Shown here: positions 8,806 through 16,530 of the stretch, piece by piece
Position numbering within the stretch: position 1 is the first letter of the stretch
Layout: each line of letters opens with the position of its first letter
Assembly: GCF_000513895.2 (NCBI RefSeq)
Contig: NZ_CP165782.1
Span: 2,294,001-2,358,000, forward strand
DNA from: Ensifer sp. WSM1721
Lineage (GTDB): Bacteria > Pseudomonadota > Alphaproteobacteria > Rhizobiales > Rhizobiaceae
Length of the DNA stretch: 64,000 nt
Direction: 5' to 3'
Translations under genes and position numbers: made by a program
Notes under the pieces: generated by a model
What the model was told of the DNA's origin: nothing
What the model saw: only the letters and a program-made list of their open reading frames with translations
The model's database searches: none

Positions 8806-9840
8806 TCATCCGTTCTTCCCGAGGACCTGGGCCACCGGCTGGTCGGCGAGATTGTCGATGAACCAGTTCGGATAGACCGGCGCCGGCACGGTCTCGGCGT
8901 CGAGCGCCGAAATTTCGCCCTCCGTCAAAGCAAGCTTCACCGCACCGAGATTGTCTTCAAGCTGGTGTGGCTTGGAGGCCCCCAGCAACACGCTCGTGAC
9001 CGCTTTCTTCCCAAGGAGCCAGGCGATCGCCACCTGCGCCACGCTCGCTCCATGACCATCGGCGATCGTGCGCATGCGCTCGATGAGGCGGAAGCCCTGT
9101 TCCTTGTCGAAGGGCAGAATGTCGAAACCGGAATAGCGGTTGTCCGGGTCATCGAGATTTTCCCGCGTGTACTTGCCGGAAAGGAACCCCGAGGCGAGCG
9201 GGCTCCAGACGGTGAGGCCCAGGCCGTAGCGCTGCATCATCGGGATGACGTCTCGCTCCACGTCGCGGCCGAGCAGCGAATAATGCATCTGTCCGTGCGT
9301 GAAGAGGGCTAGCCCGTTGGCCTTCTGGATCTCGAGCGCCGCCGCCGCTTTCCAGGCCGACCAATTCGAGAACCCGATGTAGCGCACCTTGCCGGCGCGT
9401 ACGACCGCATCCAGCGCCGTCAACGTCTCCTCGAGCGGCGTGTGCGGGTCTTCCTTATGCGCGATGTAGACGTCGATCCAATCCGTGCCGAGGCGCTTCA
9501 GGCTTTGATCGACCGACCAGAGAATGTGGCGGCGAGAAAGCCCGACCTGGGTCAACGGCGTGCCGCTGCGAAAGCCGACCTTCGTGGCGATCACCACCTC
9601 GTCGCGGCGGGTTCTCAGCGCCTCGCCGAGGATTCGTTCGGACTGACCGGACGCGTAGGCATCGGCGGTGTCGAAGAAATTGATGCCCGCATCGAGCGCG
9701 CGCCCGACAAGAGCTTCGGCAGCCTCGGCGTCCGTCTTGTAGACGGCGCCGAGACTGCGGTCTCCAGCGGTGAACGTCATCGCGCCAAAGGCAAGGCGTG
9801 AAACGACGAGGCCAGTATTGCCGAGCGTCGTGTACTGCAT
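8806..9840 (-). CDS. Aldo/keto reductase
   Basis: This 344-residue NADPH-dependent oxidoreductase has the (beta/alpha)8 aldo/keto reductase fold. The catalytic tetrad is visible: D57 and Y62 in FFDTADAYASG, K87 in ATKVGF and H128 in YIAHKE. The C-terminal cofactor block reads LLGASKPHQLEDNLGA. It is close to the YeaE/Tas-like group, and the natural carbonyl substrate cannot be told. I start at the ATG at 9840 because GGAGG lies five bases upstream. An in-frame ATG at 9852 has no such site. It is a single gene, convergent with prs, and a palindromic repeat lies 30 bases before its start. Confidence 0.92.
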   Translation of the reverse strand: MQYTTLGNTGLVVSRLAFGAMTFTAGDRSLGAVYKTDAEAAEALVGRALDAGINFFDTADAYASGQSERILGEALRTRRDEVVIATKVGFRSGTPLTQVGLSRRHILWSVDQSLKRLGTDWIDVYIAHKEDPHTPLEETLTALDAVVRAGKVRYIGFSNWSAWKAAAALEIQKANGLALFTHGQMHYSLLGRDVERDVIPMMQRYGLGLTVWSPLASGFLSGKYTRENLDDPDNRYSGFDILPFDKEQGFRLIERMRTIADGHGASVAQVAIAWLLGKKAVTSVLLGASKPHQLEDNLGAVKLALTEGEISALDAETVPAPVYPNWFIDNLADQPVAQVLGKNG

Positions 9841-9870
9841 GTCATCCTCCATTGTTGTCTGATAGCGAGC

Positions 9871-9914
9871 GCGGCATGAGGAAAAGTGTGCGCGGTTTTC
9901 CGTCCGCATCCCGC
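9871..9914. repeat. 44-base palindromic intergenic repeat, copy 2
   Basis: The outer arms are GCGGCATG and CGCATCCCGC, and the inner arms GGAAAA and TTTTCC surround GTGTGCGCGG. It is near-identical to the copy at 23689-23732 over its whole length. It lies in the gap between the aldo/keto reductase start and the next leftward gene. Confidence 0.85.
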
Positions 9915-9999
9915 GCCGTCGCCCTTTCGACCGAGACAGCAGGCCGAGCTCCGGCCATCTTTCGAACACTGGCACCGATCGTTTTACCGGGAGTTCAAG

Positions 10000-10830
10000 T
10001 CATCTTTTTGCGTCCAGCATATAGGACGCAGCTTCGGCGGCGGACATTGCATGCTGCGAATACGTGAAAGTGCCATGCTCTTTGACTTCCCGCGCGGCGC
10101 TCATGAGCCCTGCAAGGGCCGCTCGCGCAAAGGAGCCACCGACACTGATGCGCTTTACCCCGGCCTGCTGCAATTCTTTCACTGAAAAGGTCTGCCCGGC
10201 GAGACCCATGACGACGTTGACCGGCCGACCGACGGAAGAGCAGACCGTCTGGATCGCCTCGAGATTCGGCAGGCCCGGGGCGTAAAGAACATCCGCACCG
10301 GCCTGCTCGAATGCGACAAGACGCCGGATCGTGTCATCCAGATCGGGCCTGCCGTGCAGGAAGTTTTCCGCTCTCGCGGTCAAAACGAATGGGTGCTTAC
10401 GGGCCTCCTCCGCGGCGGCAGCAACGCGTTCGACAGCCAAGCCGAAGTCGAAGATGGGATTGGCGGGGTCGCCCGTGGCGTCCTCAATCGAGCCGCCGAC
10501 AAGCCCAACATCCGCCGCCAGGGAAACTGTAGCGGCGCAACACCAGGGATCCGCACCGAAGCCGTCCTCCAGGTCGGCCGATACAGGCAGATCGGTCGCT
10601 TCGACGATATTGCGGGCATTCTCCAAAAGAGCCTCGCGCGAAAGAGCGGCTGCCGAATCTTTCCTGCCGATGGAAAAGGCAAATCCGGCACTCGTGGTGG
10701 CGAGGGCCTCGAACCCAAGCGCGGAGAGAATGCGCGCAGAGCCCGCATCCCAAGGATTGGGGATGACGAAAGCACCCGGCCGATCGTGCAAAGCGCGGAA
10801 TGCCTGATATCTGCTCAGTTGATTCGCCAT
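10000..10830 (-). CDS. Isocitrate lyase/PEP mutase family protein
   Basis: This 276-residue protein has the phosphoenolpyruvate mutase/isocitrate lyase barrel. It carries the N-terminal PNPWDAGSARIL block and the Mg-binding ADLEDGFG (85-92), with TARAENFLHG and GADVLYAPG further on. The KKCGH catalytic signature of isocitrate lyase is absent. It is therefore a C-C or P-C bond lyase of the oxaloacetate decarboxylase/PEP mutase-like group, with unknown substrate. The start MANQLSRYQAF is the first ATG in a frame with no plausible earlier start. It lies in a leftward group with the DUF779 and aldehyde dehydrogenase genes, with a 75-base gap that leaves co-transcription possible. Confidence 0.87.
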   Translation of the reverse strand: MANQLSRYQAFRALHDRPGAFVIPNPWDAGSARILSALGFEALATTSAGFAFSIGRKDSAAALSREALLENARNIVEATDLPVSADLEDGFGADPWCCAATVSLAADVGLVGGSIEDATGDPANPIFDFGLAVERVAAAAEEARKHPFVLTARAENFLHGRPDLDDTIRRLVAFEQAGADVLYAPGLPNLEAIQTVCSSVGRPVNVVMGLAGQTFSVKELQQAGVKRISVGGSFARAALAGLMSAAREVKEHGTFTYSQHAMSAAEAASYMLDAKR

Positions 10831-10905
10831 ATCCGCCTCCCATCCTTGAAGACGACAAGCGATAGCACCAAACGAGCAAAAAGGGGAACGCGGTCTTGCC
10901 GCCGT

Positions 10906-11280
10906 TCAATTCCGGGTCGGCAAAGGGCAGGCCTCGCCACCGAAGAGGCGCGAGCGCGTGAAGAAACGCTTTTCCCGGCCGTTGTCGAGCGAGAACATCC
11001 CTCCCCTGCCGGGCACGACATCGATGATGAGCTGCGTGTGTTTCCAGACCTCGTACTGGCGGGCGCTGATATAGACCGGCACTCCGTCGACTTCGCCGAG
11101 TTTCACGTCGTTGTCGCCGACGATGTAGTCGTCGGCGGGATAGCACATGGGCGAGGAGCCGTCGCAGCAGCCTCCGGACTGATGAAAAAGCATATCCGGA
11201 TGGTCGCGCCGGATTTCGCGGATGAGTTCGATCGCCGCATCGGTCGCGAGCACCCGCGCCTCCTGCTCTTCATGCGTCAT
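10906..11280 (-). CDS. DUF779 domain-containing protein
   Basis: This is a 124-residue soluble protein of the DUF779 family. It has the conserved cysteine-rich block HQSGGCCDGSSPMCYP (C38, C39, C46) and a further cysteine at 118 (GGEACPLP). Members are very often encoded beside acetaldehyde dehydrogenases of the ExaC/AldB type, as here, where the ALDH gene ends 82 bases upstream. The cysteines suggest metal or Fe-S binding or a redox role, but the function is not established. GGAGGAG lies just upstream of the ATG. Confidence 0.88.
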   Translation of the reverse strand: MTHEEQEARVLATDAAIELIREIRRDHPDMLFHQSGGCCDGSSPMCYPADDYIVGDNDVKLGEVDGVPVYISARQYEVWKHTQLIIDVVPGRGGMFSLDNGREKRFFTRSRLFGGEACPLPTRN

Positions 11281-11362
11281 TGCAATCTCCTCCTTCCTAC
11301 AAAGCCAGCAGGCCCCCGACGAAAGATCGGGAGCCCTGAGAGAATTGCCGACGAGAACGGGA

Positions 11363-12871
11363 TCAGAAGAAGCCCAGCGCCTTCGGGCTGTAGCTTACCA
11401 GCATGTTCTTCGTCTGCTGATAATGATCGAGCATCATCTTGTGCGTCTCGCGGCCGATGCCGGACTGCTTGTAGCCGCCGAAGGCGGCGTGCGCGGGATA
11501 GGCATGGTAGCAGTTCGTCCAGACACGACCGGCCTGGATGGAGCGCCCGAAGTGGTAGCAGCGGTTGGCATCGCGGCTCCACACGCCGGCACCGAGCCCA
11601 TAGAGCGTGTCGTTGGCGATTTCCAGTGCTTCGGCCTCCGTGCGGAAGGTCGTGACCGACACGACCGGCCCGAAAATCTCCTCCTGGAAGATGCGCATCC
11701 TGTTATGGCCGTGGAACACCGTCGGCTTGACATAATAGCCGCCGGAAAGATCGCCTTCGAGCACATTGCGGCCGCCGCCGGTCAGGACCTCGGCGCCTTC
11801 CTCCTTGCCGATCTCGATATAGGCAAGGATCTTCTCGAGCTGTTCGCTCGACGCCTGCGCGCCGATCATCGTCGCCGCGTCGAGCGGGTTGCCCTGGCGG
11901 ATTGCCTCGACCCGCTTCAGCGCCCGCTCCATGAAGCGGTCGTAAATGCTTTCCTGGACAAGCGCACGGCTCGGGCAGGTGCAGACCTCACCCTGGTTCA
12001 GCGCGAACATGGCGAAGCCTTCGAGCGCCTTGTCGAAAAAGTCGTCATCCTCGCTGGCGACGTCGGCGAAAAAGATGTTCGGCGATTTGCCGCCGAGTTC
12101 GAGCGTTACCGGAATGAGATTCTGGCTGGCATATTGCATGATCAGCCGTCCGGTCGTCGTCTCGCCGGTAAAGGCGATCTTTGCGATGCGCGGGCTGGTG
12201 GCGAGCGGCTTGCCCGCTTCGAGGCCGAAGCCGTTCACGATGTTGAGGACGCCCGGCGGCAGCAGGTCGGCGACGAGCTCCGCCCAGATGAGAATGGAGG
12301 CGGGCGTCTGCTCGGCCGGTTTCAAGACGACGCAGTTCCCGGCGGCAAGGGCCGGCGCAAGCTTCCAGGCGGCCATCAGGATCGGGAAATTCCACGGGAT
12401 GATCTGGCCGACCACGCCAAGCGGCTCGTGGAAATGATAGGCGACGGTGTTGTGATCGATCTCGCCGATCGAGCCTTCCTGCGCACGAATGCAGGCGGCG
12501 AAATAGCGGAAGTGATCGATCGCCAGCGGAATGTCGGCGGCCACCGTCTCGCGGATCGGTTTGCCGTTGTCCCATGTCTCTGCCCGCGCCAGGAGCTCGA
12601 GATTATCCTCCATGCGGGCGGCGATCTTCATGAGGATGTTGGAGCGTTCCGTGGTCGAGGTCCGCCCCCATTTCTCCTTGGCCGCATGGGCCGCATCGAG
12701 AGCGATCTCGATATCGGCGGCGTCGGAACGGGCAATCTGGCAGAGCGTGCCGCCGGTGATCGGCGTCATGTTGTCGAAATAGCGGCCGGCAACGGGCTCG
12801 CGCCATTCGCCGCCGATGAAGTTTCCATATTTGTGCTTGAACGGGCTCTCGATGATTTTCTGATGCAGCAT
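11363..12871 (-). CDS. NAD-dependent aldehyde dehydrogenase (acetaldehyde dehydrogenase type)
   Basis: This 502-residue enzyme oxidises aldehydes to acids with NAD(P)+. The conserved residues are present: N161 (PWNFP), K184 (LKPAE), general base E258 (LELGGKSP) and nucleophile C297 (GEVCTCPSR). The VCTCPSR block and the neighbouring DUF779 gene point to the ExaC/AldB group that handles acetaldehyde from ethanol or ethanolamine. I start at the ATG at 12871, which has GGGAGG six bases upstream; the 34 codons before it have no family similarity. A GAF/Fis regulator gene lies just upstream in the same direction, with a likely operator between them at 12975. Confidence 0.94.
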   Translation of the reverse strand: MLHQKIIESPFKHKYGNFIGGEWREPVAGRYFDNMTPITGGTLCQIARSDAADIEIALDAAHAAKEKWGRTSTTERSNILMKIAARMEDNLELLARAETWDNGKPIRETVAADIPLAIDHFRYFAACIRAQEGSIGEIDHNTVAYHFHEPLGVVGQIIPWNFPILMAAWKLAPALAAGNCVVLKPAEQTPASILIWAELVADLLPPGVLNIVNGFGLEAGKPLATSPRIAKIAFTGETTTGRLIMQYASQNLIPVTLELGGKSPNIFFADVASEDDDFFDKALEGFAMFALNQGEVCTCPSRALVQESIYDRFMERALKRVEAIRQGNPLDAATMIGAQASSEQLEKILAYIEIGKEEGAEVLTGGGRNVLEGDLSGGYYVKPTVFHGHNRMRIFQEEIFGPVVSVTTFRTEAEALEIANDTLYGLGAGVWSRDANRCYHFGRSIQAGRVWTNCYHAYPAHAAFGGYKQSGIGRETHKMMLDHYQQTKNMLVSYSPKALGFF

Positions 12872-13177
12872 GGCTTCCTCCCTTGAAGAAAACAGCACTC
12901 CGATTGCTGTGGGAGGTAGGGTGCAGCCGAATGCGAATCTCCGATAGACACCCGCGGCAGCGCGCATCAGCATCTGTTTCAGAATTGCGACAGGTCGGCT
13001 TCACATGCCATACTGCAGTGCAGCAACGGTCCAGATTGTGAGTGTTCTTCGGGCCTGTCCGCCCCTCGCCCGCCTAACGGTATTTCTCCCCGCAGGCGGG
13101 GGCGAAGCAGCCGACACCCGGCTCGCTGTCCCCCGGCGTGCCGGGCCGGGGCCAAGGGCATTCTCGCGCCGCACCGC
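12872..13177. other. Regulatory gap upstream of the aldehyde dehydrogenase gene
   Basis: These 306 bases hold the candidate operator at 12975-12992 and a C/G-rich stretch near 13060-13165 including the palindrome CCCGGCGTGCCGGG. I looked for a -24/-12 sigma-54 promoter on the minus strand and found no convincing one. No open frame here is credible. Confidence 0.5.
12975..12992 (-). promoter_or_regulatory. Candidate operator for the GAF/Fis regulator
   Basis: On the minus strand this reads TGTCGCA-ATTC-TGAAACA, an imperfect palindrome (the right arm differs from TGCGACA at two bases). TGT...ACA palindromes are the usual targets of AcoR-like Fis-domain regulators. It lies 104 bases upstream of the aldehyde dehydrogenase start and directly downstream of the regulator gene. 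Position and symmetry only; no binding evidence. Confidence 0.42.
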
Positions 13178-14134
13178 TCAGTTCAATGAAAGCCGCTTCA
13201 TCTTGCGGTACAGCGTCGCACGGCTGATGCCGAGAAGGTCGGCGGCCATCGAGACATTGCCGTTGGTGCGCGACAGCACACGGCGGAGCGCCGCCCTCTC
13301 GGCATCCGGCAATTCGGCGCCCTCGCGCGGCGAATCTTCCTGAAGCAGGTCGGAGGCGGGCACGCCGGCGGCAATGCGCTTGTCGTCGAGCCCGAGGCAG
13401 AGCCGGGCCGCCCGTGACGCGCCGAGCACCAGGTCATCGCGGTCAACCGCAAGAAGCGCCGGTCCGGCGCGGTCGACCGGGACCAGCACGATGCGGGCAC
13501 CGGCAAAGGCCCGGCGGAACAGGTTGGCCTCGATGCGGGCCGCCGCATCGCGCACCGCCTGTGAAAGGATCGACACGATCGCCTCCGAAGCATCGTCACG
13601 GCACGTGGAGATATCGATCGCCGCCGCAAGGCGCCCGGCTTCGTCGCGGATCGGCGCGGTCGCGCAACTCAAGCCGATATTGCGGCTGAGAAAATGCTGG
13701 TCACGCTGGATCACGACCGCACGCTCGTCAACGATAGCGGTACCGATGCCATTGGTTCCGACACTCGCCTCGCTCCATATGGTGCCCGACCAGAGGCCAA
13801 CTCCGCGGAAATCCGCATCGTCGCCGCCGGCGCCGCGGCGTTCGAGCGCGACACCCTTCTCATCCGTCAGCAGAAGGCAGCAGCCGGCCTTGCCGACGAT
13901 GGCGAACAGCCGGTCGAGCTCGCCGGCCGCCTCGGCGATCAACACCCCGGAGCGCTCGCGTGCCCGCAGCAATTCGCCCTCGCTCAGGCGCCAAGGCAAT
14001 CGCGCTTCCTCAGGAGCGAGACCATGAAGGGTCATGCAGCGGCGCCACGAGGCGGCAACCGGCGAGCTGGCGGCGGCCGAAGGCTGATGCGCGACCTTAT
14101 AGACGCGGTCGGTATGATCCCTGGCTGACGGCAT
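13178..14134 (-). CDS. GAF domain / Fis-type HTH transcriptional regulator (AcoR-like, no AAA+ domain)
   Basis: This 318-residue regulator has an N-terminal sensory region of the AcoR type (VAASWRRC, then GLWSGTIWSEASVGTNGIGTA, a GAF-like ligand domain at about 70-215). It ends in a Fis-type helix-turn-helix (NGNVSMAADLLGISRATLYRKMKRL, last 28 residues). The central AAA+ domain with GAFTGA that contacts sigma-54 is missing, so it should act with ordinary sigma-70 promoters. I start at the ATG at 14134, preceded by GGGAGGGAG; the extra 41 codons upstream lack similarity. It precedes the ALDH and DUF779 genes in the same direction, and is likely to control them in response to an aldehyde or alcohol; this is inference from neighbourhood. 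Confidence 0.85.
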   Translation of the reverse strand: MPSARDHTDRVYKVAHQPSAAASSPVAASWRRCMTLHGLAPEEARLPWRLSEGELLRARERSGVLIAEAAGELDRLFAIVGKAGCCLLLTDEKGVALERRGAGGDDADFRGVGLWSGTIWSEASVGTNGIGTAIVDERAVVIQRDQHFLSRNIGLSCATAPIRDEAGRLAAAIDISTCRDDASEAIVSILSQAVRDAAARIEANLFRRAFAGARIVLVPVDRAGPALLAVDRDDLVLGASRAARLCLGLDDKRIAAGVPASDLLQEDSPREGAELPDAERAALRRVLSRTNGNVSMAADLLGISRATLYRKMKRLSLN

Positions 14135-14358
14135 TCGCTCCCTCCCTGAAGCGTCCCTCCGCGGAAACAGGCGTCGATCTCCCGCTCGGCGCACTGCGTC
14201 GAACGGTACTATACGCATTGCTCGTGCGACAGGTCCACTTAGACAAAGGTCACGCACAGGCCCGACGGTATCGACAGAGCGAGCGGATGTGCTACTCGAT
14301 CAACACACCTCCCGCGACTCACCCGCGATATCCGCTCCAAACATCGAAACGGTCCGCT

Positions 14359-15540
14359 ATGCTTCGCGACTTTTCCGCTCAAAGCCTCTTCATGGGCGCG
14401 CTGATCGCCTTCGTCGGCTTCGCCAGCTCTTTCGCCGTCGTTCTTCACGGCCTTACCGGCGTCGGCGCGAGCGAGGCGCAGGCGGCGTCGGGCTTGATGG
14501 CCTTATCGATCTCGATGGGCCTCTGCGCCATCGTCATCAGCGCCGTCACGCGGCTCCCCGTCAGCATTGCCTGGTCGACGCCGGGTGCGGCCTTGCTCGC
14601 GAGTTCTGGCACCGTCGAAGGCGGCTTCAACGCCGCCGTCGGCGCGTTCCTCGTTTGCGGCCTGCTGATCATCGTCGCCGGCCTCTGGAAGCCGCTCGGC
14701 CGGATGGTCTCTTCCATCCCCCCGGCCCTGGCGAATGCGATGCTTGCCGGCGTGCTCCTGAGCCTGTGTTTCGCACCCGTGAAGGCGGTCGCTTTCAATC
14801 CGCTCCTCGGCCTGCCCATCGTTCTTGCCTGGGCTGTCGTCGGCAGCATCAACAGGCTTTATGCGGTGCCGGCGGCGCTCCTTACCTTCGGCCTCGTCAT
14901 CGCGCTCGGCGTCGAAATGCCGGAGGGCGCCCTTGCGGGCCTCTCCGCCGCGCTTGTTCCCAGGATCGAGTTCGTCCCACCCGCCTTCGACGCCGCTGCG
15001 ATGGTGAGCATCGCGCTGCCGCTTTTCATCGTCACCATGGCGTCGCAGAACATTCCTGGAATCGCGGTGCTCAAGGTCAACGACTACCACCCGGATCCGG
15101 GACCGCTCTTCGCCACGACCGGTCTCTTCTCGATGCTGAGCGCTCCTTTCGGCGGGCATGCCGTCAATCTTGCGGCGATCACCGCGGCCATGTGCGCCGG
15201 CTCCGACTCCCATCCTGACCGCACACGCCGCTATTGGTCTGCGATCAACGCCGGCATTGCCTACATCATCCTCGGCCTGCTTGCCGGCGTCGTGACGACC
15301 TTCGTCAGCCTCGCGCCGCCGGTGCTGATCCAGGCGGTTGCCGGTCTTGCGCTGATCGGCGCATTTTCGAGCTCGGCCATGGCCGCCTTCAAGGAGGCCG
15401 AGACGCGCGAGGCGGCCGCCATCACCTTCCTCGTCACGGCATCGGGCGTCAGTTTCGCCGGCGTCTCCGGCGCCTTCTGGGGGCTCGTCGCCGGCGGCCT
15501 CATGCTTGGGCTTGCACGCGTCGCCAAACGGAAGGCATGA
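14359..15540 (+). CDS. benE: Benzoate/H+ symporter, BenE family
   Basis: This 393-residue inner-membrane protein has about eleven to twelve hydrophobic segments and matches the BenE family of the nucleobase/ascorbate-type transporters. Family blocks are visible: STPGAALLA, the central [14 protein letters not shown], and [15 protein letters not shown]. The frame is open far upstream, through the regulator region, but similarity starts at [11 protein letters not shown]. The ATG at 14359 has only a weak ribosome binding site, and the ATG at 14287 remains an alternative. It is transcribed away from the GAF/Fis regulator. No benzoate catabolic gene is nearby, so the substrate may be a different aromatic acid. 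Confidence 0.87.
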   Translation: MLRDFSAQSLFMGALIAFVGFASSFAVVLHGLTGVGASEAQAASGLMALSISMGLCAIVISAVTRLPVSIAWSTPGAALLASSGTVEGGFNAAVGAFLVCGLLIIVAGLWKPLGRMVSSIPPALANAMLAGVLLSLCFAPVKAVAFNPLLGLPIVLAWAVVGSINRLYAVPAALLTFGLVIALGVEMPEGALAGLSAALVPRIEFVPPAFDAAAMVSIALPLFIVTMASQNIPGIAVLKVNDYHPDPGPLFATTGLFSMLSAPFGGHAVNLAAITAAMCAGSDSHPDRTRRYWSAINAGIAYIILGLLAGVVTTFVSLAPPVLIQAVAGLALIGAFSSSAMAAFKEAETREAAAITFLVTASGVSFAGVSGAFWGLVAGGLMLGLARVAKRKA

Positions 15541-15692
15541 TCGGCCGTGCCTTGCATTTACGCTCGTTCTCGGCTATGGACCCCGCGTCCGCGCAGACAC
15601 CCTTGGAGGCACCGCGGATGAAGCCGCCTCGCGGCTTCAGGTTTTTCCGCCTTTGGCGGACGAACTCTCCAAATAACCAGAAAGGTCTATCC

Positions 15693-16304
15693 ATGAGCCA
15701 ATCTTACGAGCTCAAGGCCGAGACGCGCGAACGGGTTGGTAAGGGGTCCTCCCGCGAACTTCGCCGCAACGGTCTTATCCCGGCTGTCATCTATGGTGAC
15801 AAGCAGCCCCCGCTTTCCATCGCGCTGTCCACTAAGGACGTGACGATGAAAATCCACGCCGGCGGTTTCATGACCACCGTTGCGACGATCGACGTCAACG
15901 GCGAGAAGATCCGCGTCCTTCCGAAGGACTATCAGCTCGATCCGGTCCGTGACTTCACGATGCACGTCGACTTCCTGCGCGTCTCGAAGGGCAGCCAGGT
16001 TTCCGTCCAGGTTCCGGTTCACTTCGAAAACGAAGAGAAGTCCCCAGGCCTCAAACGGGGCGGCGCGCTGAACATCGTTCGCCATGACGTCGAGCTTAAC
16101 GTCTCCGCCGACAGCATTCCGGAATTCCTGACCGTCGACCTAACCGGTCTCAACATCGGCGACACGGTCCACATTTCGGATATCAAGCTTCCGGCAGGCG
16201 CGACCCCGGTCATCGCCGACCGCGACTTCACAGTCGCGACGATCACCGGCCGTGCGCAGGAAGCCGAAGAGACCGAAGAGACCGAGGGCGAAGCAGAGGC
16301 TTGA
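15693..16304 (+). CDS. rplY: 50S ribosomal protein L25/general stress protein Ctc
   Basis: This 203-residue protein is the long, two-domain form of L25 that binds 5S rRNA. The N-terminal L25 domain (about 5-92) has the typical [22 protein letters not shown]. The C-terminal TL5-like beta domain (about 98-190) follows, then an acidic tail of repeated EET/EGE residues. The ATG at 15693 follows AAAGG. In many alphaproteobacteria rplY is followed directly by pth and ychF; here two signalling genes and a repeat intervene, and a strong terminator isolates rplY. Confidence 0.96.
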   Translation: MSQSYELKAETRERVGKGSSRELRRNGLIPAVIYGDKQPPLSIALSTKDVTMKIHAGGFMTTVATIDVNGEKIRVLPKDYQLDPVRDFTMHVDFLRVSKGSQVSVQVPVHFENEEKSPGLKRGGALNIVRHDVELNVSADSIPEFLTVDLTGLNIGDTVHISDIKLPAGATPVIADRDFTVATITGRAQEAEETEETEGEAEA

Positions 16305-16351
16305 TGCCCGCTTCCTGCGGCTGCAGCGCCAGGCCGCTGCCTGATGAAAAG

Positions 16352-16387
16352 AACCCGTCCCATGTCATGTGGGACGGGTTTTCTTTT
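16352..16387 (+). terminator. Rho-independent terminator of rplY
   Basis: AACCCGTCCCA (16352-16362) pairs with TGGGACGGGTT (16370-16380) around a TGTCATG loop. The stem is followed by TTCTTTT. It lies 47 bases after the rplY stop. Confidence 0.92.
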
Positions 16388-16530
16388 GCTCGCGGCGCCC
16401 AAGAATTCTGGCCGGAGCACAATCTCTGGTAGTACACCAGCCCTCATGAAAACTCGCGATGCAACTTCAACAACATTTAAGGTTTTGATGATGTTCTGCA
16501 CTGGGGAGAAACCGGTGGCAGTCCAAGAGC

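Noticed and set aside
11222..12886. 554-codon plus-strand ORF opposite the aldehyde dehydrogenase
   Set aside because: Antisense to a gene with all catalytic residues; no similarity to anything in its own frame.
12872..13000. Sigma-54 promoter upstream of the aldehyde dehydrogenase gene
   Set aside because: No GG-N10-GC pair at proper position on the minus strand, and the regulator lacks the sigma-54 contact domain.
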